Below, piece by piece: positions 1-11,537 of a stretch of 64,000 bases of DNA. The DNA lies in contig JASANG010003504.1 in assembly GCA_030248215.1 (NCBI GenBank), positions 1 to 64,000 on the forward strand. Direction: 5' to 3'. The translations under genes and the position numbers were made by a program. The notes beneath the pieces are model-generated. The model was not told where the DNA came from and made no database searches. It worked only from the letters and a program-made list of their open reading frames with translations. Position 1 is the first letter of the stretch. Every line of letters starts with the position of its first letter. The DNA is from Enoplolaimus lenunculus. Its lineage: Eukaryota > Nematoda > Enoplea > Enoplida > Thoracostomopsidae.

Positions 1-146
1 AACACCCTTAATATTCAAACCCCAGGCTATTAGTATCTACCTGGCTCACAAAATACATGGCTAGTTGGTTTCACGGCGTTGGTAATATGCTTTTTATAAT
101 TAGTAATGGATTTCAAATATACAAAACCAGATCAAGATTTCTACAG

Positions 147-402
147 TGTCAGTCTAGGTAGGAACCGGGGCTTCAGACCTTTTAACTAAGCAGGTGGAAA
201 CTGGGTCTCCGGAGCGGGGATCCAACTCTCATCCTATGGATCTTTAAGCGAATATTCTAGCCGTGCGCCACTCAGCCCGCCTCTCCAACTACCGTTTTGG
301 TCGACTATATGTGTCGACCGTATGCTGCCAGCAAGCATACAACACAATGTGCATTGTTCTAACTGCATACGCACTAGGACAAGCTTGTCTCATATGCTTA
401 CA
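147..402. repeat. tRNA-related dispersed repeat, copy 1
   Basis: This segment and 510-727 are diverged copies of one sequence. Both open with GTCAGTCTAG, then AGGAACCGGG, and share CCCGCCTCTCCAACTACCG and a run of CAATGTGCATTG. On the minus strand around 287-205 the sequence GGCTGAGTGGCGCA resembles a tRNA A box and GAGTTGGATCCCC a B box, as in tRNA-derived SINEs. No poly-A tail or clear target duplication was seen. Confidence 0.5.
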
Positions 403-509
403 TGCCCTTATTTTCAACAAGGTCGTCCCTTGACCATCCATCCTATTTTCGACTGGATACCGTGCTCATAGCGCGGCAATTTGCCATTGCGGCCATGGTG
501 TAGCTCCCA

Positions 510-727
510 TGTCAGTCTAGTTAGGAACCGGGACTTCATACCTTTTAACTAAGCAGCTGAAAAAGTGGGTACGGGTGGTTTCTACCACTGCGCCACGTAG
601 CCCGCCTCTCCAACTACCGGTTTCGTCGACTATATGTGTCGACCGTATGCTGCCAGCAAGCATACAACACAATGTGCATTGCATTTATTGCATACGCAGT
701 AGGACAGGCATATCTCATATGCTTACA
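510..727. repeat. tRNA-related dispersed repeat, copy 2
   Basis: Second copy of the repeat at 147-402, shorter because the centre with the B-box-like segment is missing. The right part, from CCCGCCTCTCC at about 600 to CATATGCTTACAT at 727, is nearly identical to copy 1. Confidence 0.5.
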
Positions 728-1159
728 TACTGATGAAAGCTTATGTTGAATGTTCACACTTTTTGTATACCATTCGTTGCGGAATTCCATAGTTTTGGCT
801 GCAACCACACATTTAAAATGGTGGTAGGATCTTGGCTGAACAAACTTATCACAGAACAAGTAATAATTTGCGTAATTGAGTCACGAGTTCGAATCCCAAC
901 AAGTGAACGTCGTTTTTGGTCGCACGCTCATGCAATGTTCGAAGCATGATATGACTTACTTATTACAGAGCAGTCAATTCCTGCCATAATTGAAGTTTGT
1001 AGGTATTAAGCAATGCATAAAACTACGAAGTGTATCAAATCGTAGCATTTTATTGACATGACTTCAACTTTAAGCTCATTTTGTTGTTGGTGCTGTCGTT
1101 CAAGTGATGAAGTAAGCGCTATGTAAAGTTAAGGGTATCGAGGCATTCATTGTTTTAAT

Positions 1160-1731
1160 TTTTTTGAAACAAAACGTCGAGTTCGAAGTCGAGTTAGCGT
1201 TGTTGAGCGAAGCGAAACTCCGAGCGAAGATCGAAGTTTCGCGATGCGTTTTCTGTTTTGTACTCTGGGGTCGAAAGGTGGATGTCCATCCGTCCGTCCG
1301 AAAAGAATCTCAGGAACGGCTGACCCGATTTTGATGAACTCTTTTTGTTTGAAAGCCAATTATCCTGGGGTGTTAACCTCGCGTTGGGGTTTTAATATTT
1401 TAAGCCGTTTATTCGGTACCGGCTATTTGCATAATTAGTTAAGCCTAAATTAGGACTTTCTACATTATTTTACTAATTAGTACAGTTACAAGCAATCTAA
1501 TTTCAGCATTAAAGGGTTTTTCATTGCGAGGAATTTGAATTAGCTTAATTGACAAGACAACAATTATCAGGGTGACTGAAGGAGTTTGGGTGTGAGGAAT
1601 CTGAATAAATTGTTACCAAACCTCCAGAATTGGCAAATGAATAGTTAGCTAATAACTGATTTGGATATTACCTTAATTGCTTACATGTGTTCGAACTTCG
1701 CTCAATAAATGTAGTCCCACCACGACTGGTT
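1160..1731 (+). repeat. R165 dispersed element, copy 1
   Basis: One of at least seven copies in the window. One end carries GGTCGAAAGGTGGATGTCC followed by a CAGGAACGGCTGA block. The other end is CGCTCAATAAATGTAGTCCC, then ACCACGACTGGTT. Between them are about two units of a ~160-bp internal repeat (TAATTAGT, AAAGGGTTTTT, GAGGAATTTGAAT, TAGCTAATA). No long coding frame or clear transposon termini are visible, so the class is unknown. Confidence 0.6.
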
Positions 1732-2689
1732 TAGCTATTTTTGTTTTACAATGCTTAGTACTACTTCAAATTAATTGTTTGTATTTTTGTCACCCGGTTT
1801 TTTATTTTTTAAGAACAACGGGGATCATAGCGATACGGCAAATTGTTATTTTAGCATCTTCAAAAAAACCTGGACCAAAATTTTTTGAAATAGGAAGTCT
1901 GGTGCAATCCTGTCTTTCATTTTGTCCTTTTTGTATTGCTGCTGGATTTAAATAGTGCCTCGTGGATTGTACAGCGTTTGTAGTTTCTTAGAATTCAGTT
2001 AGATAGACATTCATCATACAAAACGTCTCATTAGGTTAATATTAAACAGCAAGAACTGGGAATTTGCTGGGTCCCGGCGCAGCGGGTGCACCAACCGGGG
2101 GCCCCGATTCGCTACCGGGGAAAATTTCTGAGTGGATGGAGGTTCCAGAATATTCAATAAAGCGTCAGCTACACTAACCAGTGTTTATTTACGCGTACAG
2201 GTAATCACAAAGTCAAAAATAACCATATAAATAACAAACACAGATCAAATGTATAAGATATATGATCGAGATGAGAGGGTGTGTTTAATTCATACTGATG
2301 ATGTTTTTTAGCAAAAATATAAGGAACGTAAAATCAACGGAGGGTCAAATCATAAGTGGAAGGACTGAACAGGGGAAATCTTAATTGATTATGGTTTTCG
2401 GTATAGGGTCCCACCACTCCATCACCAAACCCCCAGAAACCCCATAAAATCTTAAAAACAATTATTGAGACAGTAAAAAATTGTCAGTAAGGAAAAATTG
2501 ACCAAGACTTTAGCCTGTTTGATGGTATTATTTCGCTTCGCACTAACTGATGTCGTTACTGCTTTTCGTCCAGACAGCTGCACAACAACACTTTCGCATT
2601 TCAATCATCTGTGTCAGCTTCACCTTTGCAACTGGTTGGTGCTTGGTCCATTCCTGCTAAGAATATTGCAAATTGATTAAATATTTTAG

Positions 2690-4538
2690 CAGTATGACAA
2701 TGACGACAGAGATGGATTAGTTGCCGGTGACCAACTTTCGCGCTCAAATAGAGACGGGTAAGTGTTTGTTTAACATATTGAAGAAAATGATTACGTGTAT
2801 GGATATGTCTTACCACGAGAAAAGTGAGTGCAAACTGTTTAATTAGCAAAGAAATTTATATAACGTTAAAATATTGTAAATCATATTTTGTTAATTATTT
2901 TATTTTAATCAGTTTTTATATTTAGTTAGGCTATGTGCCTTGTGCCATTCATCCAAAAGTATCTATTTTGGTATAACCACATTAAGATTATAATAATTCC
3001 TGGCTATGTTTATTGAAAAATATCGTATGTAGCTTAAAGCACAGTGTTTGCTCATGGTTTATTTTTTATAAACACACACTGTGGTTTCAGGCGTATCAAT
3101 GGCTCTGCTAACAACGGTTCAACGGAAGTTGATGAAAATGCAACGTTAGATGGCATACTTCAGCAAACTGCCAGGTTTAACCTACCATTCTTTTGGTTTC
3201 AAATGTGTTGTATTTTACCATCTTGAAAAATCTCTTATTTTTTGTTTGAGAGGGGCTAAGTATGCAGTTGACAGTTGTGTATATTCATATATATTGTTTA
3301 AATGGCATATTACTGAAAATACGAGTTGCTTATACTAGATTTTTTAGTTAAAGATAAACAGCAGCTGGAAAAGTCTGATTTTTTGTTTGGTAGCGGTTAA
3401 GTATGCAGTTGTGTATATTTATTTCATATATTGTTCAAATGCTTTATTTATTGAAAGTACGAGTTGTTTGTACCAGATTTTTAGTTGAAGGTAAACCTAT
3501 GCTCACGCGTTTACTGTTTTTACTTTGGATAATATTGTCTCTAAGTTACACATTACATTGTATTGTAGAAATGTTATTGATGTGACAGCAACGGACTCTC
3601 CTGCAATAGAATCGAGCCTGTTTGCAAATCGATCGAAGAAATACAAGCAAGTTTCTTTAGTTTTTTTGTTGTGCCGGTCTGACTAATTTTTACAGTTTAT
3701 TACGTGAATTGTTGGTTTAATGACGTATTGTTTTTTGCCGTTCTTTGATACATAAGGCATACGGCATGTAGTTTGTACAGTGTAGTTTTGGTTTGATGTT
3801 GAGCATTTTTGTTTGCATCAGACTTGTTTTTGCTAACTTTGGCGCAATTAACTGTACAGCTGATCATGCCAAAAACGTGATTCATATGTTTAGAGACGGG
3901 TTATCAGCATTGCCTGCGAGTGATTTGAAAAACAAAAAATTCAAGTGTCTTCTTACTGGAGTCATTCACGCCGAGAAAACTGTATCACAACCGCCAGCGC
4001 CAGCAAACGATATAGACTTAGTACGTTAGTTTGTTTAGATCTACAGTCCAGGGTACACGAGAACTCAAAAAGTGCCAGGTTAAAATAGAATTTTTTCGAT
4101 TAAGGTTTCGCCTTCATAAAACAGTTTAGTATAGGACACTAGTTTATCAGAATTTTCGAAAACTAAATCCTTAGACGTGGGTGTATCTTTGTAAAACTTT
4201 CAGCAAGATCAACATTTTAACATTAAATTGTCTTATTGAGGTTGCTTTTAAATACTTTTTTACACAAATCTTATGCTGAATTTTCATAAAAGTGTTTCAG
4301 ACGTTTATTTCTGTAGTTTTAGTACGGACGAACGTTAAGTTTTTGTTGAAAACCCCTTAATATTATGTACATAGTCGCAGTAAATTGTGAGTGTAATCGT
4401 TGATATTATAAAAAAATTTAGTAGCCTTTTTGTTTGTAGATATGTGACTTTGCCAACAACGTGAGACACGCAGTCTCTAAGATTCATGTTGAACACAAAG
4501 AAGACTTAATTGTACAGTTCCAAGCACCTGTGTTATAG
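2690..4538 (+). CDS. LAMTOR1: LAMTOR1-like Ragulator subunit (p18), all but the first exon
   Basis: Exons 2690-2757, 3091-3174, 3569-3646, 3822-4020 and 4440-4538 (TAG stop) give about 175 residues in one frame. Two blocks match LAMTOR1 from memory: LDGILQQTARNVIDV near residue 44, like the family's SSILAKTASNIIDVSAADS, and the C-terminal FANNVRHAVSKIHVEHKEDL followed by IVQF, like [20 protein letters not shown]. An acidic stretch at the start matches the family's acidic N-terminus. In the family the protein is myristoylated and palmitoylated on an N-terminal MGCC and holds the LAMTOR2-5 and Rag GTPase platform on lysosomes for mTORC1 signalling. No ATG-GGN-TGY start is visible in 1-2689, so exon 1 is probably outside the window. 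The third intron is uncertain: either a GC donor at 3647 with acceptor at 3821, or a GT donor at 3651 with acceptor near 3782. The resulting middle is longer than the human protein. Family call firm, exon 4 start not. Confidence 0.8.
3232..3495. repeat. Imperfect direct repeat in LAMTOR1 intron
   Basis: Two copies of a ~120-bp sequence, 3232-3352 and 3374-3495. Each holds ATTTTTTGTTTG, TAAGTATGCAGTTG, TGTGTATATT and ACGAGTTG in order. The copies are clearly diverged. They lie in the intron between LAMTOR1 exons at 3174 and 3569. Confidence 0.6.
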
Positions 4539-5053
4539 TTTTTTGCTGATTTCAATTTGTTATCGATGATTGGCACAAAGAAAAGTTTTCTAATCTTAAT
4601 TGCAACACGCATTTAAACAATATCGGAACGGCATTATACTCATATTACTTTGAATACTCACCTCAAAAGTATCCATGACGTGAAAAGGGTTTTCTTGAAC
4701 CCCGAGAAATGACTGGTCATAATTAACAAAGTAATTGTTGCCTTGAACGACGATATTTTGTTGTATGATGTCATGTATTAAGTATCTGATGTTCTGCTGA
4801 AGTTCGCTTACTTATTAACTATTTTAAAGCATTGTACAAACGAGTGTCTAATAACGTTGTTAAATGCGGCAGCATAGTTGTGTAATCTACCATGAACTAG
4901 GGTATCAAATTTGTATAGCTTTAGTAGTAGTCCACCCATCACCTTTTCTCGTTGTTCTTTTTTGTGTTTTTGTTACAAGTTTTGGCCCATATATATCGGA
5001 CGGACCGTTTTTTCGCGTGACTGCGAAAGACTGATTTTTGTTTAGTCTTAGGC

Positions 5054-5439
5054 CAGGGTTTCACTGGTATTCATGTTCTGGCCAAAATTCTTGGAAAAAA
5101 TCTATTTCTTCTATTTCAGTTCTTGATCCTACAGTAAAAGACGCAGGAACCGGAATTTTTACAGTTTTGCAGCAGATTACGCAGAATCAGTTTAGAAATA
5201 AAAATTTAGCTCTCAAAAGTTTTATTGAGACAAAGTTTCTTTCATTTGTATTACGTAGGTTTTCACATTGCGCCTAAAATTGGCAAAAAAAAACAAAACA
5301 GTTGACGAACAGCATTATCCGTTATTCAATTAACGGTTATTCTGTGATGCAATATGTTTGCAATTCCCGTTCCTGTTCCGGCGAAACAATGAAATCCTGT
5401 TAGGTTCCTGTTCCCTATGTAGTTGTTGTTTCAACCCTG
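5054..5439. mobile_element. hAT-type miniature element (CAGGGT family)
   Basis: Starts CAGGGTTTCA and ends TTTCAACCCTG, an inverted terminal pair of the CAGGG type typical of hAT transposons. The flanks TCTTAGGC (5046-5053) and GCTTATGC (5440-5447) agree at 6 of 8 positions, as expected for an old 8-bp duplication. The interior has GTTCCTGTTCCGG motifs and no transposase frame. Confidence 0.65.
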
Positions 5440-5600
5440 GCTTATGCTTAGCTCTGTGCTAGTTTTTATGCTTAGACTTAGTTCTGGGCTTGTTTCTACG
5501 CTTAGGCTTAGGAATATGCGTACGTTTACGATCCGGTTCTATACATTGGCCCAAGTTTTTTAGTTTGAGCTATAAAGACGTTGCTCCTGTTTTGGAGGTT
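5440..5600. repeat. Degenerate TTAGGC-type tract
   Basis: Irregular repeats of GCTTAGNCTTAG and CGCTTAGGCTTAGGAATATGC, the reverse complement of the internal arrays in the GGCC-type hAT elements. The tract ends near a TTGGCCC at 5548. Probably a decayed half of such an element; no terminal repeat pair was found. Confidence 0.4.
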
Positions 5601-5661
5601 ATTAATATATATTGTCAAAATAATTCAAACTTCGCATTAATTTGATTCTGATGATGAATGC

Positions 5662-6009
5662 CAGGGTGCAACCGGATGTGAAAAATACCGTAGCCGGAGG
5701 TCAACGAAACTTGCTGGAGTCGGAGGTGAGGCGAAATTAAGTAGTAAAATTGATGGTTAATTAGTTAATTTTAGCCAATATCTGCAAAATGTTGTCTAAT
5801 TTGTTTGGTTTCACGCTAATTTTCTGCCAAATTTCGGCAATTTCATGAAAATTGTTACAAAAGTCAATCGAAACGCGGTAAAGGGGTAAATTTAAGAAAA
5901 TTATGCAAAATTTTACTACCGAAATTGCCGGAACCTCCGGCAAAAGTTCTACCGGAGCCGGTGGCCAATTTTCTGCCGGAGCCGGAGGCAGACCTCCGGT
6001 TGTACTCTG
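5662..6009. mobile_element. hAT-type miniature element (CAGGGT family)
   Basis: Starts CAGGGTGCAACCGGATG and ends CCTCCGGTTGTACTCTG, inverted terminal repeats. Flanks ATGAATGC (5654-5661) and ATGAATAC (6010-6017) match at 7 of 8 positions. The interior has repeated CCGGAG and CCGGCA motifs. No transposase. Confidence 0.8.
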
Positions 6010-6464
6010 ATGAATACCAGCGTAAAGTGCGTTTCTGATTATTTCTCAATTTCAGTTCAGGTTAAGTATGATATTACGATTGGCTTCGATAGCGCACACG
6101 TTACACATCTCGGGTTCAGTCGAATATTTAGGAGCATTTTTCAGTGTTATATGATAGCAAAAATAGAAACAAATTCTCTATGTACAAAATTGGTTTAAAA
6201 TTCTTGGTGTGTTTCAGTAACATATGTTTTGGGACATGGCTTTATATTTTTTTATGCATATATGTCGATTTCACTTTCAGTAAATCGTTGCGCTATGTTG
6301 TATTGTTTTAATGAGTAGAAAGTTTAAGTAATTCCAATAAGACACTGGGCGCGTCACCGTTAATTATTTTAAAGACATGAAAAGATCTACAGTGTACAGC
6401 ATTCTCAGTGGTCGAATTATGAGTTTGGTAATGTTTGCGAAACTACTTTTATATTAAAATTGTT

Positions 6465-6636
6465 TGCCAATGTTACGTTAAAGGGCGTAACAGTAGATAA
6501 AGCGCATTCCTAAGTCTAAAGCCTAAGCGTTGCAAAAATGAGTTCCTAAGTTTAAGCAAAAAATGTAATCTAGAATCTAAACCTACTGTTTTATAGACTC
6601 ACCAGAATCCTGGACACCCCTTAAAGTAACATGAGC
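6465..6636. mobile_element. GGCC-type hAT miniature element with TTAGGC-like core
   Basis: Left end TGCCAATGTTACGTTAAAGG and right end CCTTAAAGTAACATGAGC form inverted repeats, flanked by a perfect 8-bp duplication AAATTGTT (6457-6464 and 6637-6644). The core has CTAAGTCTAAAGCCTAAGC, a decayed CCTAAG array. Confidence 0.8.
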
Positions 6637-6687
6637 AAATTGTTCGTTTTCATCGGTTTCACGACATTTTTTAATTGAAATCTTTCA

Positions 6688-7045
6688 TTAACCGTTTCTC
6701 ACATGAATATTTACTGTTACATATGAAATCTAAACCAGGATTGGAATCCAAGCCTCCAGATTGTGAGTTGCTTACCATGGCCACTCCACTATATATGAGC
6801 GTGACGCTCTATCCTGAAAGCCTCTGACTCCGTTTGAAGATTTTGCACTGCGCATACGCGTAGTAACCTTTTCTCATGAATATGTTTGATTTAGTCTATG
6901 ACTACACATTCAAGTTAGGATTCGAACTCTGGTCTCTGGTATGAGGCGGTATACGGTCACCAGTTAGTCTATACGAGCTTGACGCTTGAGCCCGAATGGA
7001 CTTGTATCTTGTGAAGATTTGGTGCTGTGCGTATATACGGGAAAT
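6688..7045 (-). mobile_element. Two tandem tRNA-related elements with CTCACATGAATAT ends
   Basis: Two diverged copies of the element seen whole at 15454-15721. Copy one runs from the TTAACCGTTTCTCACATG at about 6688 to near 6860; copy two runs from TAACCTTTTCTCATG to about 7045. On the minus strand both carry a tRNA-like A box (TAGTGGAGTGGCCATGGTAAG in copy one, with its last bases shared) and a B box (GAGTTCGAATCC in copy two). Right-hand termini are lost. Confidence 0.5.
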
Positions 7046-8628
7046 AAAACCAGCGATCCAGTACACCAAGGGTCGTCTTTTATGTCACCACTCAGCAGTT
7101 CCGACAAGGAAAAACGTGGTCGACAATTAGAAGCTCTCGATCTACTCAAACATGAAAAATTGGTCTGTATCAGCAACGTGATCGAATCACGGCAGCTATA
7201 TTAAATCACAGGTTTATGAATTCGAACACTGAACAAAGGCAGTACGTTTGCGACAGAATTGAAACTGTATTCGCGGCGAAAAATGCTTTCGTTACTGTTT
7301 AGCGGTTGACAACATGGCATCGACTAAACAGTTGCCGTCAATTTTTTCTAGCAGAGTTGTGCACAACTGATCACTTTGCTTGTTGCGCCAAAGCTAACAG
7401 CGAAACTTTTAAAAGCCCTAGACGACTACTGGCTGTCAGAGTGCAACCAAAGGATTGGCTACTGCAAAAGACGGCGCAGTTTAGATTTATCGTACGTTCG
7501 GAGGTCACCCGGGCGGCTCAAGAGTCAAGCTCAGACCCATAGCAAGCTCACCTTGATTTGGGGCTAAAAAATTTTCATGACGGGCATACAAGTGTTTCCA
7601 TTGATTTACTTGAGAGGTTGAAAATTTTTTAGGGAGGGCCAAAATTTTTCCAGGGAGGCTGAGCTTTTCTGCCCCCCCCCCCTCTTTTGCTTACGGGCCT
7701 GGTCAATCTCCCACAGTTGTTTAGTGATTGTAAGCGCTTTTCGCCCGAGAGACCAAAATTCAAAACCACCAAAATGTAACTTTGCTTAAAATTAGATTTC
7801 GTATAAAATGTAAACTACTCATGTGAGAAAAGTTAATTGCACTATCTGTGGCTATAATATCTGCTTCCATTATTTTTTAACATTCTAATTCATTGTACCG
7901 TTCTCTCAACGCATCCGGCCGTAATTGCTTAGTGTAACAGTAAGTAATTACTATCACCTTTTATTGATTTAATTTTATTCGGTTTGAGTTACTATGGTAA
8001 CTGTTTTCATGTATTTAATTTTTTTTCATTACGCGAAAGCTAATATAACAATATCGCTATTAACATGCTAGGATAGTGATAAAGGTATTTAGACGAGCTG
8101 ACGGCTATGCATAATGGACCAAATGTTGCTGTAAGGCTTCGCTTTTGGTTCCGCTGTGCCGTCTCATAACTGTAAACCTGTCGCTTTTTAATTTCCAGTA
8201 ACAACGGTATATTTAGTTCTTGTAAGTCTTCTAACATTAATTAAGATTAATGTATCGCAACAGTTTATGTAGTTCGTAAAACTGGGTGTTTAGGCAATCT
8301 GGTTTGGAACAGCGAGTCTGTCTATTGTGCATCGAAACGGGGGCGGTTGAGACAAGTTGGCATAAAGTGATGACCTTTCCAGTACTTTGGACAAGACTCA
8401 TTTTAGCTTCCAGAGTTTTACAGTTCTATATTGGTAGGAATAATCACAATAGCCCCGGTACATGCAATTGAGAGAGCGCTCAGGCGCATGGAAGTTGTAA
8501 ATAAACTTCTGCAGTTTGCTTTATAAGCCACTTTACTTTGGTTAACAACAGACAACGATTGTTGTCTATACACAGTAGCGGATTCAGATGCATCCTCCTT
8601 GTCGGAAAAATTCTTTTGAAAATTTTGT
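7046..8628. other. Intergenic, no gene identified
   Basis: A frame at 6986-7204 and overlapping frames at 7306-7567 are open, but I see no homology and no splice structure to support them. The first begins inside repeat sequence. A C-rich run lies at 7672-7682. Confidence 0.4.
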
Positions 8629-8716
8629 TAAGGTCTACCGGATACCGGAACCGGATACGGATGTCGGTTTTTTTGCCGGATATTAAACCGGAACAGGATA
8701 TCCGGTCGATCTCTGC
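8629..8716. repeat. Degenerate CCGGATA repeat fragment
   Basis: Contains TACCGGATACCGGAACCGGA and GGATATCCGGTCGAT, the same motifs as the hAT-type element at 13382-13740, without a complete terminal pair. Confidence 0.5.
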
Positions 8717-8728
8717 TTCTGAGCGAGA

Positions 8729-9281
8729 GTCCGTGTTAACCTCGCATTGGGGTTTTAAAATTCGAAGCCGTTTATTAGCTACAGGCTAATTTGTATAATT
8801 GGTTAAGCTGAAATTAGGACATTTTACATTTTTTCACTAATTATTAAGGTTATAATAAGGTATATTATTATTATTTCAGTATTGAAGGGTTTTTGGGTGC
8901 GTGAAATCTCAATAACATGTTTACAAATCCTCAGAAATAAGTGAATAGCTAGCCACTAACTATTTAGCATATTAGGATAACAACTTTGACAGTTGAGTTC
9001 GGGAATTATCATTTTTATACGTGTTTGTGCTCTGTGGCTGGCTCGTTCAAAACATTATATTGTAGCGAAAAGTTGGCATGGCTGCGTAGCTCTGTGGTTA
9101 GAGCAGCAGACCGGTAATCGGTACGTCGTGGGTTCGAGCTTCACCGCATCTGCAGCAAAATTTACGTGAAGGGTTCTATAATATGGTACTACTTAACTTA
9201 CAATTTCGATTGCATTTGAGCATATTGTCAGAAGGTGGGTCCGAACTTGGCGCAATATGTGTAGTTCGTCTCCGACTGGTT
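8729..9281 (+). repeat. R165 element, copy 2, interrupted by a tRNA-like sequence
   Basis: From GTGTTAACCTCGCATTGGGG-like sequence to about 8980 this matches copy 1. The distal end GTAGTTCGTCTCCGACTGG is at 9259-9281. Between them lie unrelated sequence and the tRNA-like stretch at 9080-9151. Confidence 0.5.
9080..9151 (+). other. tRNA-like sequence (pseudo-tRNA or SINE head)
   Basis: GGCTGCG, then TAGCTCTGTGGTTAGAGC with a perfect 4-bp D stem, and GTGGGTTCGAGCTTCAC as T arm. The acceptor stem pairs CGCATCT with GGCTGCG at 5 of 7 plus one wobble. The anticodon stem pairs poorly and the base before the apparent anticodon is C, not T, so a working tRNA is unlikely. Pol III A and B boxes are well kept. 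Confidence 0.55.
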
Positions 9282-10165
9282 TTTTTGTTTTTCATCGTTG
9301 ATTAGTAGCGTCGAGCTTCTTTCTCGCTTCGTTTGCGACGTTGTTTTTAAAAATTTACCATGTAAAAATCAAAATCGGTGAGTTAATCATACATACATAC
9401 ATATTGTAGCATTTGCAAGAATTTTCATTGTATTTTGTTGAGTGTATGGTTGACAAATGTTGTGCAGAGAATGCAGGATAAAATGCAAAATATGAAAAGT
9501 TGGGGCGGATAAAATAGATACGTATATGAAGTTCGGTCGAAACCTCGTGATCGGTGGAATCTGGACTACGAAAGGTGGAGTTATTTTTGTAGCAAATGGT
9601 GGAGTTATCTTCGACACAGCGCTGCACGAATTACTACGGTTTTTTTGCTCATGATTGACACTGATTATTATTGCTCTGTGCACAGAATTATTTCCGCAAT
9701 TGGCACGGCATTGTGTGGAAACTGTAGCGGTGAATATTGGAAGCGCGGTGAGGTTACATTTCAGTCAGGCTGGGGTTACAATATTCATGTTGTCTCATGT
9801 TTCGATGCGATTTCCTACTTTTCGGCTATGATTTTTTCGGTATGTCTCAAAAACTTGGCCACATCGTTCATGCAGCATTGTTATCAGTTGTATACGTGTG
9901 CTTCCGCGTGTCAGAAATTGATTAATTCGCCACCGCCTACATGGTATTGATTGAAAACAAAATATTTGATTCTTCAAAGTTAGAAGTAAACCTTGGCCCA
10001 TTTTATTCAATACCTGTTTGAAGAGAATTCAAATGACACTAGGCCGTGGGGTCTTCGGGCATGAATGATTTAAATATACCACGCTATGACCTGCTACATT
10101 GACAAATTAGTTAGTTTCTGGATGCTGGCAAATTAGTATTTCTCCGCGTTTTATATAATTATTAC
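9282..10165. other. Intergenic, no gene identified
   Basis: A 101-codon frame (9645-9950) is open but has no recognisable motif, no splice context and an equally long frame on the other strand. A short CATA run lies near 9389. Confidence 0.3.
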
Positions 10166-10353
10166 GGCCGATGTTACTTTTAGGGCCGTAGCAGTAGATT
10201 AAGCGTATTCCTAAGCCTAAGCCTACGCGTTGCAAAAGCGTATTCCTAAGTGTAACCTAAGCCTAAGCCTAAACAAAACTGTAGTCTGAAATGTAAGCCT
10301 ACTCTTTTACAGACCCACCAGAAATCGGGACGGCGCTAAAAGTAACATGGGCC
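10166..10353. mobile_element. GGCC-type hAT miniature element with TTAGGC-like core
   Basis: Ends GGCCGATGTTACTTTTAGGG and CTAAAAGTAACATGGGCC are inverted repeats. A perfect 8-bp duplication ATTATTAC flanks it (10158-10165 and 10354-10361). The core holds several CCTAAG units. 188 bp, no coding capacity. Confidence 0.85.
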
Positions 10354-10448
10354 ATTATTACGATAGACTTTTTATTTTTAAATGTTTGGTTTAATAGCAT
10401 TTAAAGCCTGTCTGTTGCGATGATTAAAAGCATACGAAGACATACAAA

Positions 10449-10535
10449 ACCTGGCGCGTAGCCAAGGTGGTATGGGAGTCTAGACGCCGTGTTTAGACCA
10501 CTCCCAATGTAAGATCCTGGTTACGCACCTGTACC
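10449..10535. repeat. Small hairpin repeat
   Basis: CTGGCGCGTAGCCAAGG at the left and the reverse complement of AGGTGCGTAACCAGGA at the right, with TGGGAGT and ACTCCCA inside, make an imperfect inverted repeat of about 85 bp. Possibly a tiny miniature transposon; class not determined. Confidence 0.45.
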
Positions 10536-11537
10536 AAACTAACACAGTTTTAGGGGTATCACGCCGACATGTATTATCTGATAATTAACTAAATTTAAAC
10601 GTTATGATCCGTTCAGTCAGTATCATATCTCTGTGCTAAAAACAAGGGCACCGTATGAATAATAATCTTAGAAATTTGTGTGTTGTTTTTACATTCGTTT
10701 TGCGACTCATCGCATTTATTTGAGAGCTGCGAGATAAAGAAGTGCTTGGTAAAAACAGATTTGAAAACTCAAAAATTATATCTCGTTTCGGGTACATGGA
10801 CTTCAGTGTAAGTTGGATAACAGGATAAAAATTATTTGGCAAGAGCCGCTGGATATTCGGATTTGACAAATATTGCGTAACACATCAGTGTTAAGCAGCA
10901 TGGTCAAAATATACAGTTTTTGGTGTATTGGAAAAACTAGCTATGGTATTTAGAAATTCTACGTTAACAGATTACTAAGCTGCTCGCTACTTAATAATAG
11001 AAATAATGCAATTTAGTGGTTCATAATTTAATACTAGTAATCCGTAGTTGCGCACATGTGCAACTCTCCATTATACTGGGTTTTGGACTATGTTCAACAG
11101 TGTTTTTAAGCAGGATTTGCGTAAGCTTTGACGCTTAAGTGACAACTCAAACAACCAAATCTTCCTTTTAATGTATACGGAGTCATTGATTTAAGACTAA
11201 ACGCGGAAATCCACTCTGTAGTGGAAAGTACACTTCGCAACTTGAACATAGCTAAAGACAACATATTAATATCTTGGAACGCTGCCCAAAATACGTATGT
11301 GGGGCGTTCCAGCTTTAATATATAGATTGATTCGTAAATTGAGTTGCACCGTCAGATTCAAAGACATTCAAAGCTAACCAGTAAATTAATATTTGTTGTA
11401 TTTTAGGTTAATCGTTTGTAACATATAGTGACAGTTCGTAAAAATTATGATTATCTATTGAAACTATATGTTAATGAAATTTCTTTTATTTAAAAAATAA
11501 TAATTATGCTTAATTTTGCAATTGAAATACCGTATAA

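Noticed and set aside
6986-7567. Open plus-strand frames (72, 78 and 63 codons) as a gene between LAMTOR1 and the MXRA7-like gene
   Set aside because: The first starts inside a tRNA-related repeat, the others overlap each other in different frames, and none shows a known motif or usable splice structure.
9080-9151. Functional tRNA gene
   Set aside because: D and T arms are good, but the anticodon stem and the base before the anticodon are wrong for a working tRNA, and it sits inside repeat sequence.
9645-9950. 101-codon frame as a small gene
   Set aside because: No homology that I can recognise, cysteine content looks random, and a comparable frame lies on the other strand.
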